From the NCBI GenBank assembly GCA_024711125.1, contig JANJTM010000046.1, positions 1 to 48,043 on the forward strand: 48,043 nucleotides of DNA, read 5' to 3'. Within the stretch, counting starts at the first letter, position 1. The number at the start of each line of letters is the position of its first letter. Origin of the DNA: Rhodothermales bacterium. GTDB taxonomy: Bacteria > Bacteroidota > Rhodothermia > Rhodothermales > UBA10348. Below are positions 1 to 7,340 of this stretch, one piece after another. A program made the translations under genes and the position numbers. A model generated the notes under the pieces. The model worked only from the letters and a program-made list of their open reading frames with translations, was not told the DNA's origin and made no database searches.

Positions 1-179
1 TCCCCACGCCGAGGCCCAGTCGAAGGGGACGAGCGCAGCGATGTCCCCACGCCGAGGCCCAGTCGAAGGGGACGAGCGCAGCGATGTCCCCACGCCGAGG
101 CCCGACCCCGCACAGGAGCGAGCGAAGCGATGCGACCCGCCGACGCCCGGTCCCGCCCCCGGGGACGAGCGCAGCGATG
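1..179. repeat. Degenerate tandem repeat, four 43-47 bp units
   Basis: Units 1 (1-43) and 2 (44-86) are identical 43-mers. Unit 3 (87-132) and unit 4 (133-179) diverge internally, but all four end in GAGCG(C/A)AGCGATG. Units with the C variant carry GGGGAC upstream and GTCCCC downstream of that core, so each boundary can fold as a small stem-loop (for example 26-49). The array runs off the left window edge, so its true copy number is unknown. An 18-bp stretch of unit 3 (118-135) recurs inverted at 25144-25161, so this is a dispersed intergenic family, not a purely local duplication. No CRISPR-like equal spacers are present. Function unknown; a REP-like element is a reasonable guess. Confidence 0.8.
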
Positions 180-496
180 TCCCCCCCGCCCCCGTTTGCT
201 CCCGCGCGATCACGACAGCGTGCAAACTACTATTTCCGCCCACATGCGACGTATTGACCCCAAAAACGAGGCGAATACCTCGACTTTCGGCCGTTTGTCG
301 ACATATTCACCCCCAAAATAGGCCGAAAACATGGCATTCGGGCTCATATACCATGTCCGGCCCCCGGCATGCGGAAGGGGCCCACGCCCCGGGTCCATTT
401 CCGGGCCCGCATTCGGCTGACGTGTGAACGGCCCCTGACCACCTCGACCGGCTCGCTCCGACCGCAGTCCGGTGCATGGATCGCCGCGGAGCCGCC
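180..496. other. Non-coding region downstream of araD with an AT-richer repeat island
   Basis: No credible gene is visible. Roughly 220-350 is clearly less GC-rich than its surroundings. It holds an imperfect direct repeat (TATTGACCCCAAAAA at 252-266, ATATTCACCCCCAAAA at 303-318) and an 8-bp inverted repeat, TTTCGGCC (285-292) with GGCCGAAA (321-328). TCGAC/GTCGA also brackets a CGGCCG core around 280-301. The short ORFs crossing it have no recognisable domain. It may be the control region of a leftward gene beyond the window edge, or an eroded mobile remnant; neither can be decided here. Confidence 0.5.
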
Positions 497-1201
497 CTAC
501 TGCCCGTAATACCTCCCCTCCCCGTGCTTCCGCCCGTAGTGCTTCTCCACCAGCGCCCGCTTCAACTCCGGCGCTCCCGGTGCCAACCCCTCCGTCATCC
601 ACGCCATCCGCGCCAGCTCCTCCAGCACCACGCTGTGGTACACCGCCTTCGCCCCGGAATCCCCGAACGTGAACGGCCCGTGCCCGCCGACCAGCACCAT
701 CGGGTGATCGAGCGGATCCAGCCCCCTAAGCGCGTACTCCTCCACGATCTGCAGCCCGGTTTCGGCCTCGTAGTCCCCCGCGATGCGCGCGTCGGACAGC
801 GGTAGCGCGCACGGAACCGCCGCCGGCGTGTGGTCAGCGTGCGTCGTTCCGTAGATCGGGATATCGCGCATCGCCTGGGCCCAGGCCACCGCGTGCGTCG
901 AATGCGTATGCGCGATGGCCGAAAGGTCCGGGAAATGCCGGTAGAGCACGGCGTGCGTCTTCGTATCGGAAGAGGGACGCATGCGCCCGTCAACGACGTG
1001 CCCGTCGCAGTCCACGATCACGATATCGCCGACCTGCAGCGCGTCGTACGGCACTCCGCTCGGCTTGATCGCGAAGACGCACCGGTCGCGGTCGAAGACG
1101 CTCACGTTGCCGAACGTGTAGAGCACCAGGCCGGAGCGGGGAAGTGCCTGGTTGGCCTCCCAGGCTTCCTCGCGGAGCGCGCCGAAGGGATCTTTCGCCA
1201 T
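497..1201 (-). CDS. araD: L-ribulose-5-phosphate 4-epimerase
   Basis: This 234-aa cytoplasmic class II aldolase-family enzyme converts L-ribulose 5-phosphate to D-xylulose 5-phosphate, the last step of L-arabinose catabolism. The family length is about 230 aa. The AHTHSTHAVAWAQ segment supplies the paired zinc-binding histidines, a third histidine lies in the C-terminal half, the THADH segment matches the conserved region around the catalytic aspartate, and the protein ends in the characteristic YYGQ. The ATG at 1201 gives a normal N-terminus. It is transcribed divergently from galM, sharing an 80-bp promoter region that contains a LacI-type operator, so it is probably co-regulated with the rightward arabinose operon although it lies outside it. 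Other sugar-phosphate 4-epimerases (UlaF, SgbE) are close relatives; the neighbours favour AraD. Confidence 0.93.
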   Translation of the reverse strand: MAKDPFGALREEAWEANQALPRSGLVLYTFGNVSVFDRDRCVFAIKPSGVPYDALQVGDIVIVDCDGHVVDGRMRPSSDTKTHAVLYRHFPDLSAIAHTHSTHAVAWAQAMRDIPIYGTTHADHTPAAVPCALPLSDARIAGDYEAETGLQIVEEYALRGLDPLDHPMVLVGGHGPFTFGDSGAKAVYHSVVLEELARMAWMTEGLAPGAPELKRALVEKHYGRKHGEGRYYGQ

Positions 1202-1215
1202 CTGCGGTATTGAGG

Positions 1216-1231
1216 TCTGAAGCGTTTCAGA
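1216..1231. promoter_or_regulatory. LacI-family operator palindrome
   Basis: TCTGAAGCGTTTCAGA is an inverted repeat (TCTGAA/TTCAGA) around a central CG. It fits the classical LacI/GalR half-site pattern TGAAnCG-CGnTTCA. It lies 15 bp from the araD start and about 50 bp before galM, and a LacI-family regulator is encoded in the same locus at 4827. The likely effect is repression of both divergent transcripts, relieved by arabinose or a derivative. The site is seen directly; regulator assignment and effector are inference. Confidence 0.75.
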
Positions 1232-1281
1232 TTTCTGTTCAAGGTAGATATATTCCCCCTACCCTTCAATCGCGCACTGTC

Positions 1282-2424
1282 ATGGCGACCCGACGGCTAT
1301 TGCCGATCCTGCTACTCGCCGCCGCCTGTACCGGCACACCGGACGCGCCCGTGGCGAGCTTCACCTCTGAACCGTTCGGATCCATGCCAGACGGCCGCAC
1401 CGCACAGCTTTTCACCCTGAAGAATGCCGCCGGCGCCGAAATGCGCGTCACCGACTACGGCGGCATCATCGTGTCGCTCACGATGCCCGATCGCACCGGC
1501 ACCTTCGCCGACATCGTGCTCGGGTACGACTCGCTCGCGCAGTACCAGGCCTCGAGCCCCTATTTCGGGGCGCTCATCGGGCGGTACGGGAATCGCATCG
1601 GGGGCGCGAAGTTCACCCTCGACGGCGTCGAGTACCCGCTGACCGTGAACGACGGGCCCAACCAGTTGCACGGTGGTCTCGTGGGATTCGACAAGGTTCT
1701 CTGGGACGCCGAACCGTTCGCCGATTCGCTCGGCGCGGGCCTGCGCCTGCAGTACGCAAGCCCGGACGGTGAAGAAGGGTATCCCGGAACGCTGCACGTC
1801 TCGGTCGTCTACCGCCTGACCGACGACCATCGCGTCACGATCGACTATGAGGCCATGACCGACAAGGCCACGGTCGTCAACCTGACCCACCACTCGTACT
1901 TCAACCTCGCGGGTCCGGGCCATACGATCCTGGATCACGAACTCTGGATCGACGCCGACTCGACGACCGTCGTTGGGGCGGGTCTGATTCCGACCGGGGA
2001 GATCGCGTCGGTCGAGGGCACTCCGTTCGACTTCCGGACGCCGCTGCCGATCGGCGCCCGCATCGACGACCCGGACCCGGTACTCCAGCTCGGGCCGGGA
2101 TACGACCACAACTGGGTCCTGAACGGGGGCATCACGCCCGAGCCCCGGACGGTCGCGCGGCTCAGCCATCCGGGCTCGGGACGGGTCATGGAAATCCGCA
2201 CGGTCGAGCCCGGCCTCCAGTTCTACGCGGGCAACTTCCTCGACGGCACCATCACGGGCAAGGGCGGCATCGTCTACGGGCGTCGCACGGGTCTCTGCCT
2301 CGAAACCCAGCATTTCCCCGACTCGCCCAACCACGCGCACTTCCCGCCTACGGTGCTGCGTCCCGGCGAGACCTATCGGACGCGCACCGAGTACGTCTTC
2401 AAGACCGACGCGGCGGGGGCCTGA
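1282..2424 (+). CDS. galM: Aldose 1-epimerase (galactose mutarotase), predicted lipoprotein
   Basis: This 380-aa GalM-family protein interconverts alpha and beta anomers of aldoses. The ATG at 1282 was chosen because it opens a lipoprotein signal, a hydrophobic stretch ending LAAAC with the lipobox cysteine at residue 16; the open frame extends upstream to 1144 but that part overlaps the promoter. Family motifs present are NDGPNQLHGG and LTHHSYFNLAG with the catalytic histidines, and LCLETQHFPDSPNH with the catalytic glutamate near the C-terminus. An exported mutarotase could act on sugar released by the arabinofuranosidase encoded 3 bp downstream. First gene of the rightward arabinose operon, directly behind the LacI-type operator. 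Confidence 0.92.
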   Translation: MATRRLLPILLLAAACTGTPDAPVASFTSEPFGSMPDGRTAQLFTLKNAAGAEMRVTDYGGIIVSLTMPDRTGTFADIVLGYDSLAQYQASSPYFGALIGRYGNRIGGAKFTLDGVEYPLTVNDGPNQLHGGLVGFDKVLWDAEPFADSLGAGLRLQYASPDGEEGYPGTLHVSVVYRLTDDHRVTIDYEAMTDKATVVNLTHHSYFNLAGPGHTILDHELWIDADSTTVVGAGLIPTGEIASVEGTPFDFRTPLPIGARIDDPDPVLQLGPGYDHNWVLNGGITPEPRTVARLSHPGSGRVMEIRTVEPGLQFYAGNFLDGTITGKGGIVYGRRTGLCLETQHFPDSPNHAHFPPTVLRPGETYRTRTEYVFKTDAAGA

Positions 2425-2427
2425 GCC

Positions 2428-4830
2428 GTGATCCGCGCGCTCGCCCCGGCTGTTTTCCTCGCCGTTCTCGCGGTGATCCGGGCAGAGCCGACCGCAGCCC
2501 AGCCCTGGACGGCCGATCGCGCGCGGGCCGTCGTGCCCGACGCGGTGCAGCCGGCGGTCCGGGCGTTTGCGCTGTCTGACGTGCGGCTTCTCGACTCGCC
2601 GTTCCTCGACGCGATGAAGCGGGACGCGGAGGTCCTCTTCCGCTACGATCCCGATCGCCTGCTCTCCGGATTCTGGTCGGAAGCGGGAGGACAACCCAAG
2701 GCGCCGCCGTATGCGGGTTGGGAAACCGACGGCCTCGGCGGCCATACGCTCGGCCACTGGCTCTCGGCCGCCGCCATGTATTTCGCGGCGAGCGGCGATT
2801 CGACCGTCCTGCCGCGCATCCGCTACGTCGTGCGCGAGCTGGGGGCCATCCAGGCGTTCAACGGTGACGGGTACGCCGCGGCCATACCCGGAGGAAAGAG
2901 GCTGTGGACCGACGTCGCCGCACGGCGCATCGAGACCTCGGGCTTCCGCCTGAACGGGGTATGGGCACCGTGGTATACGCTGCACAAGCAGTTCGCGGGG
3001 CTTCTCGACGTGTACTGGAACGTCGGGGACGACGAGGCGCTGGAGGTAGCGCGGCGCCTCGCCGACTGGGCGATCGGCGTTACGGCGGGGCTCGACGACG
3101 CCGACTGGCAGAAGATGCTCGTCTGCGAATACGGTGGGATGAACGAGGCGATGGCGAACCTCTACGGCGTTACGGGCGACCCTCGCTATCTCGCGCTCAG
3201 CCGGCGGTTCCACGACGACGCAGTACTCGGGCCCCTCGCCCGCAACGTGCCGAGCCTCACCGGGCTGCACTCCAACACCCAGGTCCCCAAGGTCATCGGG
3301 GTCACGAGGCAGTACGAGCTGATCGGCGACGACTCCCTGAAGACGATCGCCGATTTCTTCTGGGAGACCATGGTCGACGACCACACCTACGTGATCGGCG
3401 GCAACTCGATGGGTGAGTACCTGGGCGAGCCGCGGGTACTCTCCGACCGCATCGACGCCACGACGGCCGAGACCTGCAATACGTACAACATGCTGCGCCT
3501 GACCCGGGCGCTCTTCACGCACGAGCCCCGGGCCCGGTACGGAGATTTTTACGAGCGGGCCCTCTACAACCACATTCTCGCCTCGCAGGACCCGGAGACG
3601 GGCATGTTCACCTACTTCATGTCGCTCCGGCCGGGTCACTACAAGACCTGGTCGACCCCCGAGGGTGCCTTCTGGTGCTGCGTGGGCTCGGGCATGGAGA
3701 ACCACGTACGGTACGGCGAGGCGATCTGGTTCCACGGGCCGGACGCGCTCTGGCTCAACCTGTTCGTTCCGTCGACCGTGACGTGGGAAGGCGTCGGCGT
3801 CACGCAGCAGACCCGCTTTCCGTACGAACCGACGACGCGCGTGGAAATCGGAGGCGAGGCGCCGCGACGCTTCACGATGAACGTTCGCCACCCGTCGTGG
3901 GCCGAAGGGGCGCTGGAGGTGCGACTCAACGGCGCGGCGATCGCCGTGGAGAGCCGGCCCGGGTCGTTCGCCTCGATCGACCGGACCTGGGCGCCCGGGG
4001 ACGTGCTCGAGATCACGTTCCCGATGGGGCTGCGTACCGAGGCCATGCCTGACAACCCGAAGCGCGTGGCCCTGCTCTACGGTCCGATCGTGCTGGCCGG
4101 AAGGCTCGGCACCGAGGGCATGCCCGAGGGCGGCGCCTACGCGGACAGCGACACCCGGTACGTCGAGGAGCCCGCGCCGGATGTGCCGGTTTTCGTGGCG
4201 GATCCCGCGCGGGTTTCCGAATGGGTGCAGCCGCTGGCCGGCGGACCGTTGCGTTTCCACACGGTGGGGGCAGGCCGCCCGGGCGACGTGCTGCTCGAGC
4301 CGTTCTGGCACGTCGCCCACGAGCGCTACTCGATCTACTGGGACGTATTCACCGCCGACGGGTGGGCGGCCGCCGAGGTCACCTACCGGGCCGAAGCCGA
4401 GCGGCAACGGGCGCTGGAATCCGCGACGGTCGATATCGTACGGCTCGGCGTCATGCTCTCGGAGAACGAGCACGGCCTGCGGTCGGAACGATCCTCGACC
4501 GGCGTCGCATTCGGTCGGCCCTTCCGCGAAGCGCGGTCGGGCGGATGGTTCTCGTTCGACGTCGCCGTGCCGCCGAACTCGCCGGCCGACCTCGTATGTA
4601 CCGCCTGGGGCGGCGACCGGGGGCGGCGCACCTTCGATCTCTTCGTCGGGAATACGAAGATCGCAACGCAGACGCTCGACGGTTCGAGCCCGAACCGGTT
4701 CGTCGATTTCAGCCACCCGATTCCGACCGGAGCAGCCGACCGCGTCACGGTGACCCTCCGTCCCCACGACGGCCACGTGGCCGGTCGGGTCTTCGGGTGC
4801 CGCACCGTGCATTTACCCCAACCGCCATGA
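2428..4830 (+). CDS. Exported beta-L-arabinofuranosidase, glycoside hydrolase family 127
   Basis: This 800-aa protein starts at GTG 2428, 3 bp after galM, with a signal peptide (about residues 1-25, ending TAAQ). The GH127 (former DUF1680) catalytic domain follows. The zinc/cysteine-nucleophile site is intact: E348-T-C350 in TAETCNTYN, and C417-C418 in FWCCVGSGMENH, matching the Glu-x-Cys and Cys-Cys ligands of characterised family members. E330 (GGNSMGEYLGEP) is a candidate acid/base. C-terminal beta-rich domains complete the protein. It would release L-arabinose from beta-linked arabinofuranosides in the periplasm or outside the cell. The sequence places it in GH127, whereas exact linkage specificity is inferred. 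The stop overlaps the next start as ATGA. Confidence 0.92.
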   Translation: MIRALAPAVFLAVLAVIRAEPTAAQPWTADRARAVVPDAVQPAVRAFALSDVRLLDSPFLDAMKRDAEVLFRYDPDRLLSGFWSEAGGQPKAPPYAGWETDGLGGHTLGHWLSAAAMYFAASGDSTVLPRIRYVVRELGAIQAFNGDGYAAAIPGGKRLWTDVAARRIETSGFRLNGVWAPWYTLHKQFAGLLDVYWNVGDDEALEVARRLADWAIGVTAGLDDADWQKMLVCEYGGMNEAMANLYGVTGDPRYLALSRRFHDDAVLGPLARNVPSLTGLHSNTQVPKVIGVTRQYELIGDDSLKTIADFFWETMVDDHTYVIGGNSMGEYLGEPRVLSDRIDATTAETCNTYNMLRLTRALFTHEPRARYGDFYERALYNHILASQDPETGMFTYFMSLRPGHYKTWSTPEGAFWCCVGSGMENHVRYGEAIWFHGPDALWLNLFVPSTVTWEGVGVTQQTRFPYEPTTRVEIGGEAPRRFTMNVRHPSWAEGALEVRLNGAAIAVESRPGSFASIDRTWAPGDVLEITFPMGLRTEAMPDNPKRVALLYGPIVLAGRLGTEGMPEGGAYADSDTRYVEEPAPDVPVFVADPARVSEWVQPLAGGPLRFHTVGAGRPGDVLLEPFWHVAHERYSIYWDVFTADGWAAAEVTYRAEAERQRALESATVDIVRLGVMLSENEHGLRSERSSTGVAFGRPFREARSGGWFSFDVAVPPNSPADLVCTAWGGDRGRRTFDLFVGNTKIATQTLDGSSPNRFVDFSHPIPTGAADRVTVTLRPHDGHVAGRVFGCRTVHLPQPP

Positions 4831-5855
4831 GCCGGGTTACCATCAGGGAAGTGGCTGCACGCGCGGGCGTGAGCATCGGCACGGTGTCGGCCGTCATCAA
4901 CGGCAAGAGTACGGTCAAGGACGCGACCCGGTCGCGCGTCAAGGCGGCGATCGATTCGCTCGAGTACCGCCCGGTGGAAGCCGCCCGGCGCCGACTCCAG
5001 ACGCCGCGCGAGAAGTCGATCGGCTTCATCATCAAGGAACTGCACAACCCGTACTACGCCGACATCATCGTCGGAGCCCAGCAGACGGCCGAGGTACACG
5101 GTTTCCGCGTCATCTGCATGAGCTCGGAGCAGCGCTTCGAGTACGAGAAGGAGGCGATCCAGACGCTGGCGTCGAAGGACGTCGAGGGCATCATCATCAA
5201 CCCGGCCCTGGGCGACGATCCCGACGTGAGCCACCTCGAGGACCTGCGCGAGCGCAACATCCCGTTCGTGCTGCTGGAGGGCATGCGGGGCGACTTTCCC
5301 GCTTCGATCGTGGATGTGGACAACGAGGCGGCGGCCCACGGACTCACCCGGTACCTGGTCGAGATCGGCCACCGCCGCATCGCGCACTTTGCGGGACCCC
5401 GGGTGTCGATGCACGCCGGGGAGCGCCTGGACGGGATTCGCAGGGCCCTCGCCGAGTCCGGCCTCGTGCTGCGTGCCGAGGACCTCGTCCATGCGGGCGC
5501 GGCTCTCGAGGACGGCTACCGCGCCGGCATCGAGCGGTTCGCGGGGCGTGGGCCGGAGCGCCCGACCGCGGTCACGTGCTTCAACGATCTCATCGCGGTG
5601 GGGCTGCTGCGTGCGCTGCACGAACTCGGCCTGCGCGTCCCCGAAGACGTGTCCGTTACCGGATTCGACGACATCAACGTGGCACGATACCTCACCGTGC
5701 CCCTGACCACCATGCGCATGCCCCGCAACGAGATGGGGCGGCAGTCGGCGGAACTGCTCATCCGGCGGATGCGCCAGCCCATCACCGTTCCGCCCGAACG
5801 AATCACCCTCGAAACCGATCTCGTCGTGCGGGCGAGCACCCGCCGTCTGGCCTGA
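4827..5855 (+). CDS. LacI-family transcriptional regulator of the arabinose locus
   Basis: A 342-aa repressor of standard family length. The N-terminal helix-turn-helix and hinge (VTIREVAARAGVSIGTVSAVING onwards, residues about 4-60) are followed by a periplasmic-binding-protein-like effector domain (GFIIKELHNPYYADIIVGAQ through the conserved VTGFDDINVARYLTVPLTTMR). The ATG at 4827 overlaps the GH127 stop (ATGA), implying translational coupling; the frame is open further upstream but that sequence is inside GH127. It is the obvious candidate for the palindrome at 1216-1231. The effector is unknown; L-arabinose is inferred from the neighbours. Many bacteria use AraC- or GntR/LacI-chimera AraR regulators here, so a plain LacI protein is a modest variation. 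Confidence 0.93.
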   Translation: MSRVTIREVAARAGVSIGTVSAVINGKSTVKDATRSRVKAAIDSLEYRPVEAARRRLQTPREKSIGFIIKELHNPYYADIIVGAQQTAEVHGFRVICMSSEQRFEYEKEAIQTLASKDVEGIIINPALGDDPDVSHLEDLRERNIPFVLLEGMRGDFPASIVDVDNEAAAHGLTRYLVEIGHRRIAHFAGPRVSMHAGERLDGIRRALAESGLVLRAEDLVHAGAALEDGYRAGIERFAGRGPERPTAVTCFNDLIAVGLLRALHELGLRVPEDVSVTGFDDINVARYLTVPLTTMRMPRNEMGRQSAELLIRRMRQPITVPPERITLETDLVVRASTRRLA

Positions 5856-5904
5856 TGCCTCCGGCCGTCGCGCCCCGTTTCTCCATCCTGTACCGAAGAT
5901 TCCC

Positions 5905-7323
5905 GTGAAGAAGTCCCAGGCTCCCGTCACCCTCGGTGTCATCATCGGCAACCGCGGGTTCTTCCCCTCCCACCTCTGCCTCACCGGCCGCCGCGTCATC
6001 CTCGACGTGCTGGAAAAGGCCGGCATCCGCGCGGTCATCGTTCCCGAGGACGCCACGAACAACGGTGCCATCGAGTCGCTCGAAGAGGCCCGCCTCTGCG
6101 GCGATCTGTTCAAGGCTCACCGCGACGAGATCGACGGTATCCTCGTGTCCCTGCCCAACTTCGGCGACGAGCGCGCGGTCGCGAACACGATCCGCTTCTC
6201 GGGCCTCGACGTGCCCGTGCTGGTGCACGCGTTCAAGGACGTGGCGGGCATGATGACCATCGCGCACCGGCGCGACTCGTTCTGCGGAAAGATGTCGGCC
6301 TGCAACAACCTGCGCCAGTACGGCATCCGGTTCTCGCTCACGAGCGAGCACACGATGGACCCGACTTCGGCTGCGTTCGCACGGGATCTCCAGCAGTTCG
6401 CTGCCACCTGTCGGGTCGTGCGATCGATCCGCGGAGCCCGTTTCGGGCAGATCGGCGCCCGTCCGGCGGCCTTCAACACGGTGCGCTACAGCGAGAAGCT
6501 GCTCGAGCGCACGGGCATCTCGGTCGAGACGCTCGACCTGTCGGAACTGCTCGGGTGGATCCGCCGCATGACCGATACGGAACCGGTCGTGGCCGCGAAG
6601 GTCGAGGAACTGCGGGCCTATACCAACACGGCCAACGTGCCGGCCGACCGGCTGCTGATGCAGGCCAAGCTCGGCGTCGCGGTGGACCGTTTCATGACCG
6701 AGAAGCAGCTCGACGCGACCGCGATCCAGTGCTGGACCTCGCTCCAGGAGTTCTTCGGCGTCGTTCCGTGCACGTGCATGAGCATGATGTCGAACAACCT
6801 GATGGCGAGCGCCTGCGAGGCCGACATCGCGGGCACGCTGTCGATGTACGCCCTCCAGCAGGCCTCCGTGAAACCGGCGGCGCTGCTCGACTGGAACAAC
6901 AACTACGGGGACGATCCCGAGAAGGGTGTCGTCTTCCATTGCTCCAACCTGCCCAAGGATTTCTTCGAGTCCCACACGATGGACTACCAGGAAATCATCG
7001 CGGGCTCGGTCGGAAAGGACAACACCTACGGCACCATCGTGGGCCGCGTGGCGCCCGGGCCGTTCACCTATGCGCGCGTCACGACCGACGACCTCGACGG
7101 GAGCATCCGCGCGTACGTGGGCGAGGGCCGCTTCACCGAGGATGCGTTGGAGACGTTCGGCGGCTACGGCGTTTTCCAGGTGGACGATCTCCAGGCGCTG
7201 CTGGCGTACATCTGCGAGAACGGCTTCGAGCACCACGTCGCGGCGACGCGGGCCGAGGTGGCCCTGCCGGTGGCCGAGGCCTTCTCGAAGTACCTCGGCT
7301 GGGACGTCTACTGGCACGAATAG
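5905..7323 (+). CDS. L-fucose/L-arabinose isomerase-fold protein, probable arabinose isomerase
   Basis: This 472-aa protein is of the L-fucose isomerase-like family (COG2407 type). Recognisable parts are an N-terminal GVIIGNRGFFPSHLC segment, the central CWTSLQEFFGVVPCTCMS region, and ACEADIAGTLSMYALQ, whose Glu/Asp fit the metal-binding residues of the fold. It lacks the sequence look of classical AraA (COG2160), yet it sits directly before ribulokinase with araD nearby, so aldose-ketose isomerisation of L-arabinose to L-ribulose is the natural assignment. It lies 49 bp after the regulator, in the same direction. The family assignment is fairly firm; the substrate is inferred from context, and fucose or another pentose or deoxyhexose cannot be excluded from sequence alone. 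Confidence 0.8.
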   Translation: MKKSQAPVTLGVIIGNRGFFPSHLCLTGRRVILDVLEKAGIRAVIVPEDATNNGAIESLEEARLCGDLFKAHRDEIDGILVSLPNFGDERAVANTIRFSGLDVPVLVHAFKDVAGMMTIAHRRDSFCGKMSACNNLRQYGIRFSLTSEHTMDPTSAAFARDLQQFAATCRVVRSIRGARFGQIGARPAAFNTVRYSEKLLERTGISVETLDLSELLGWIRRMTDTEPVVAAKVEELRAYTNTANVPADRLLMQAKLGVAVDRFMTEKQLDATAIQCWTSLQEFFGVVPCTCMSMMSNNLMASACEADIAGTLSMYALQQASVKPAALLDWNNNYGDDPEKGVVFHCSNLPKDFFESHTMDYQEIIAGSVGKDNTYGTIVGRVAPGPFTYARVTTDDLDGSIRAYVGEGRFTEDALETFGGYGVFQVDDLQALLAYICENGFEHHVAATRAEVALPVAEAFSKYLGWDVYWHE

Positions 7324-7340
7324 TCGCTTTCGGGACCGTC

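Noticed and set aside
1-179. Possible CRISPR array
   Set aside because: The units are contiguous and near-identical with no unique spacers of constant length, and no cas genes are present.
1312-4812. Long open frame on the minus strand (1166 codons) opposite galM and GH127
   Set aside because: Antisense frames stay open in GC-rich genes; the translation is low-complexity Arg/Gly/Pro/Val-rich without domains, while the plus strand encodes clear GalM and GH127.
4221-4826. N-terminal extension of the LacI regulator
   Set aside because: The segment is inside the GH127 gene; the helix-turn-helix begins right after ATG 4827.
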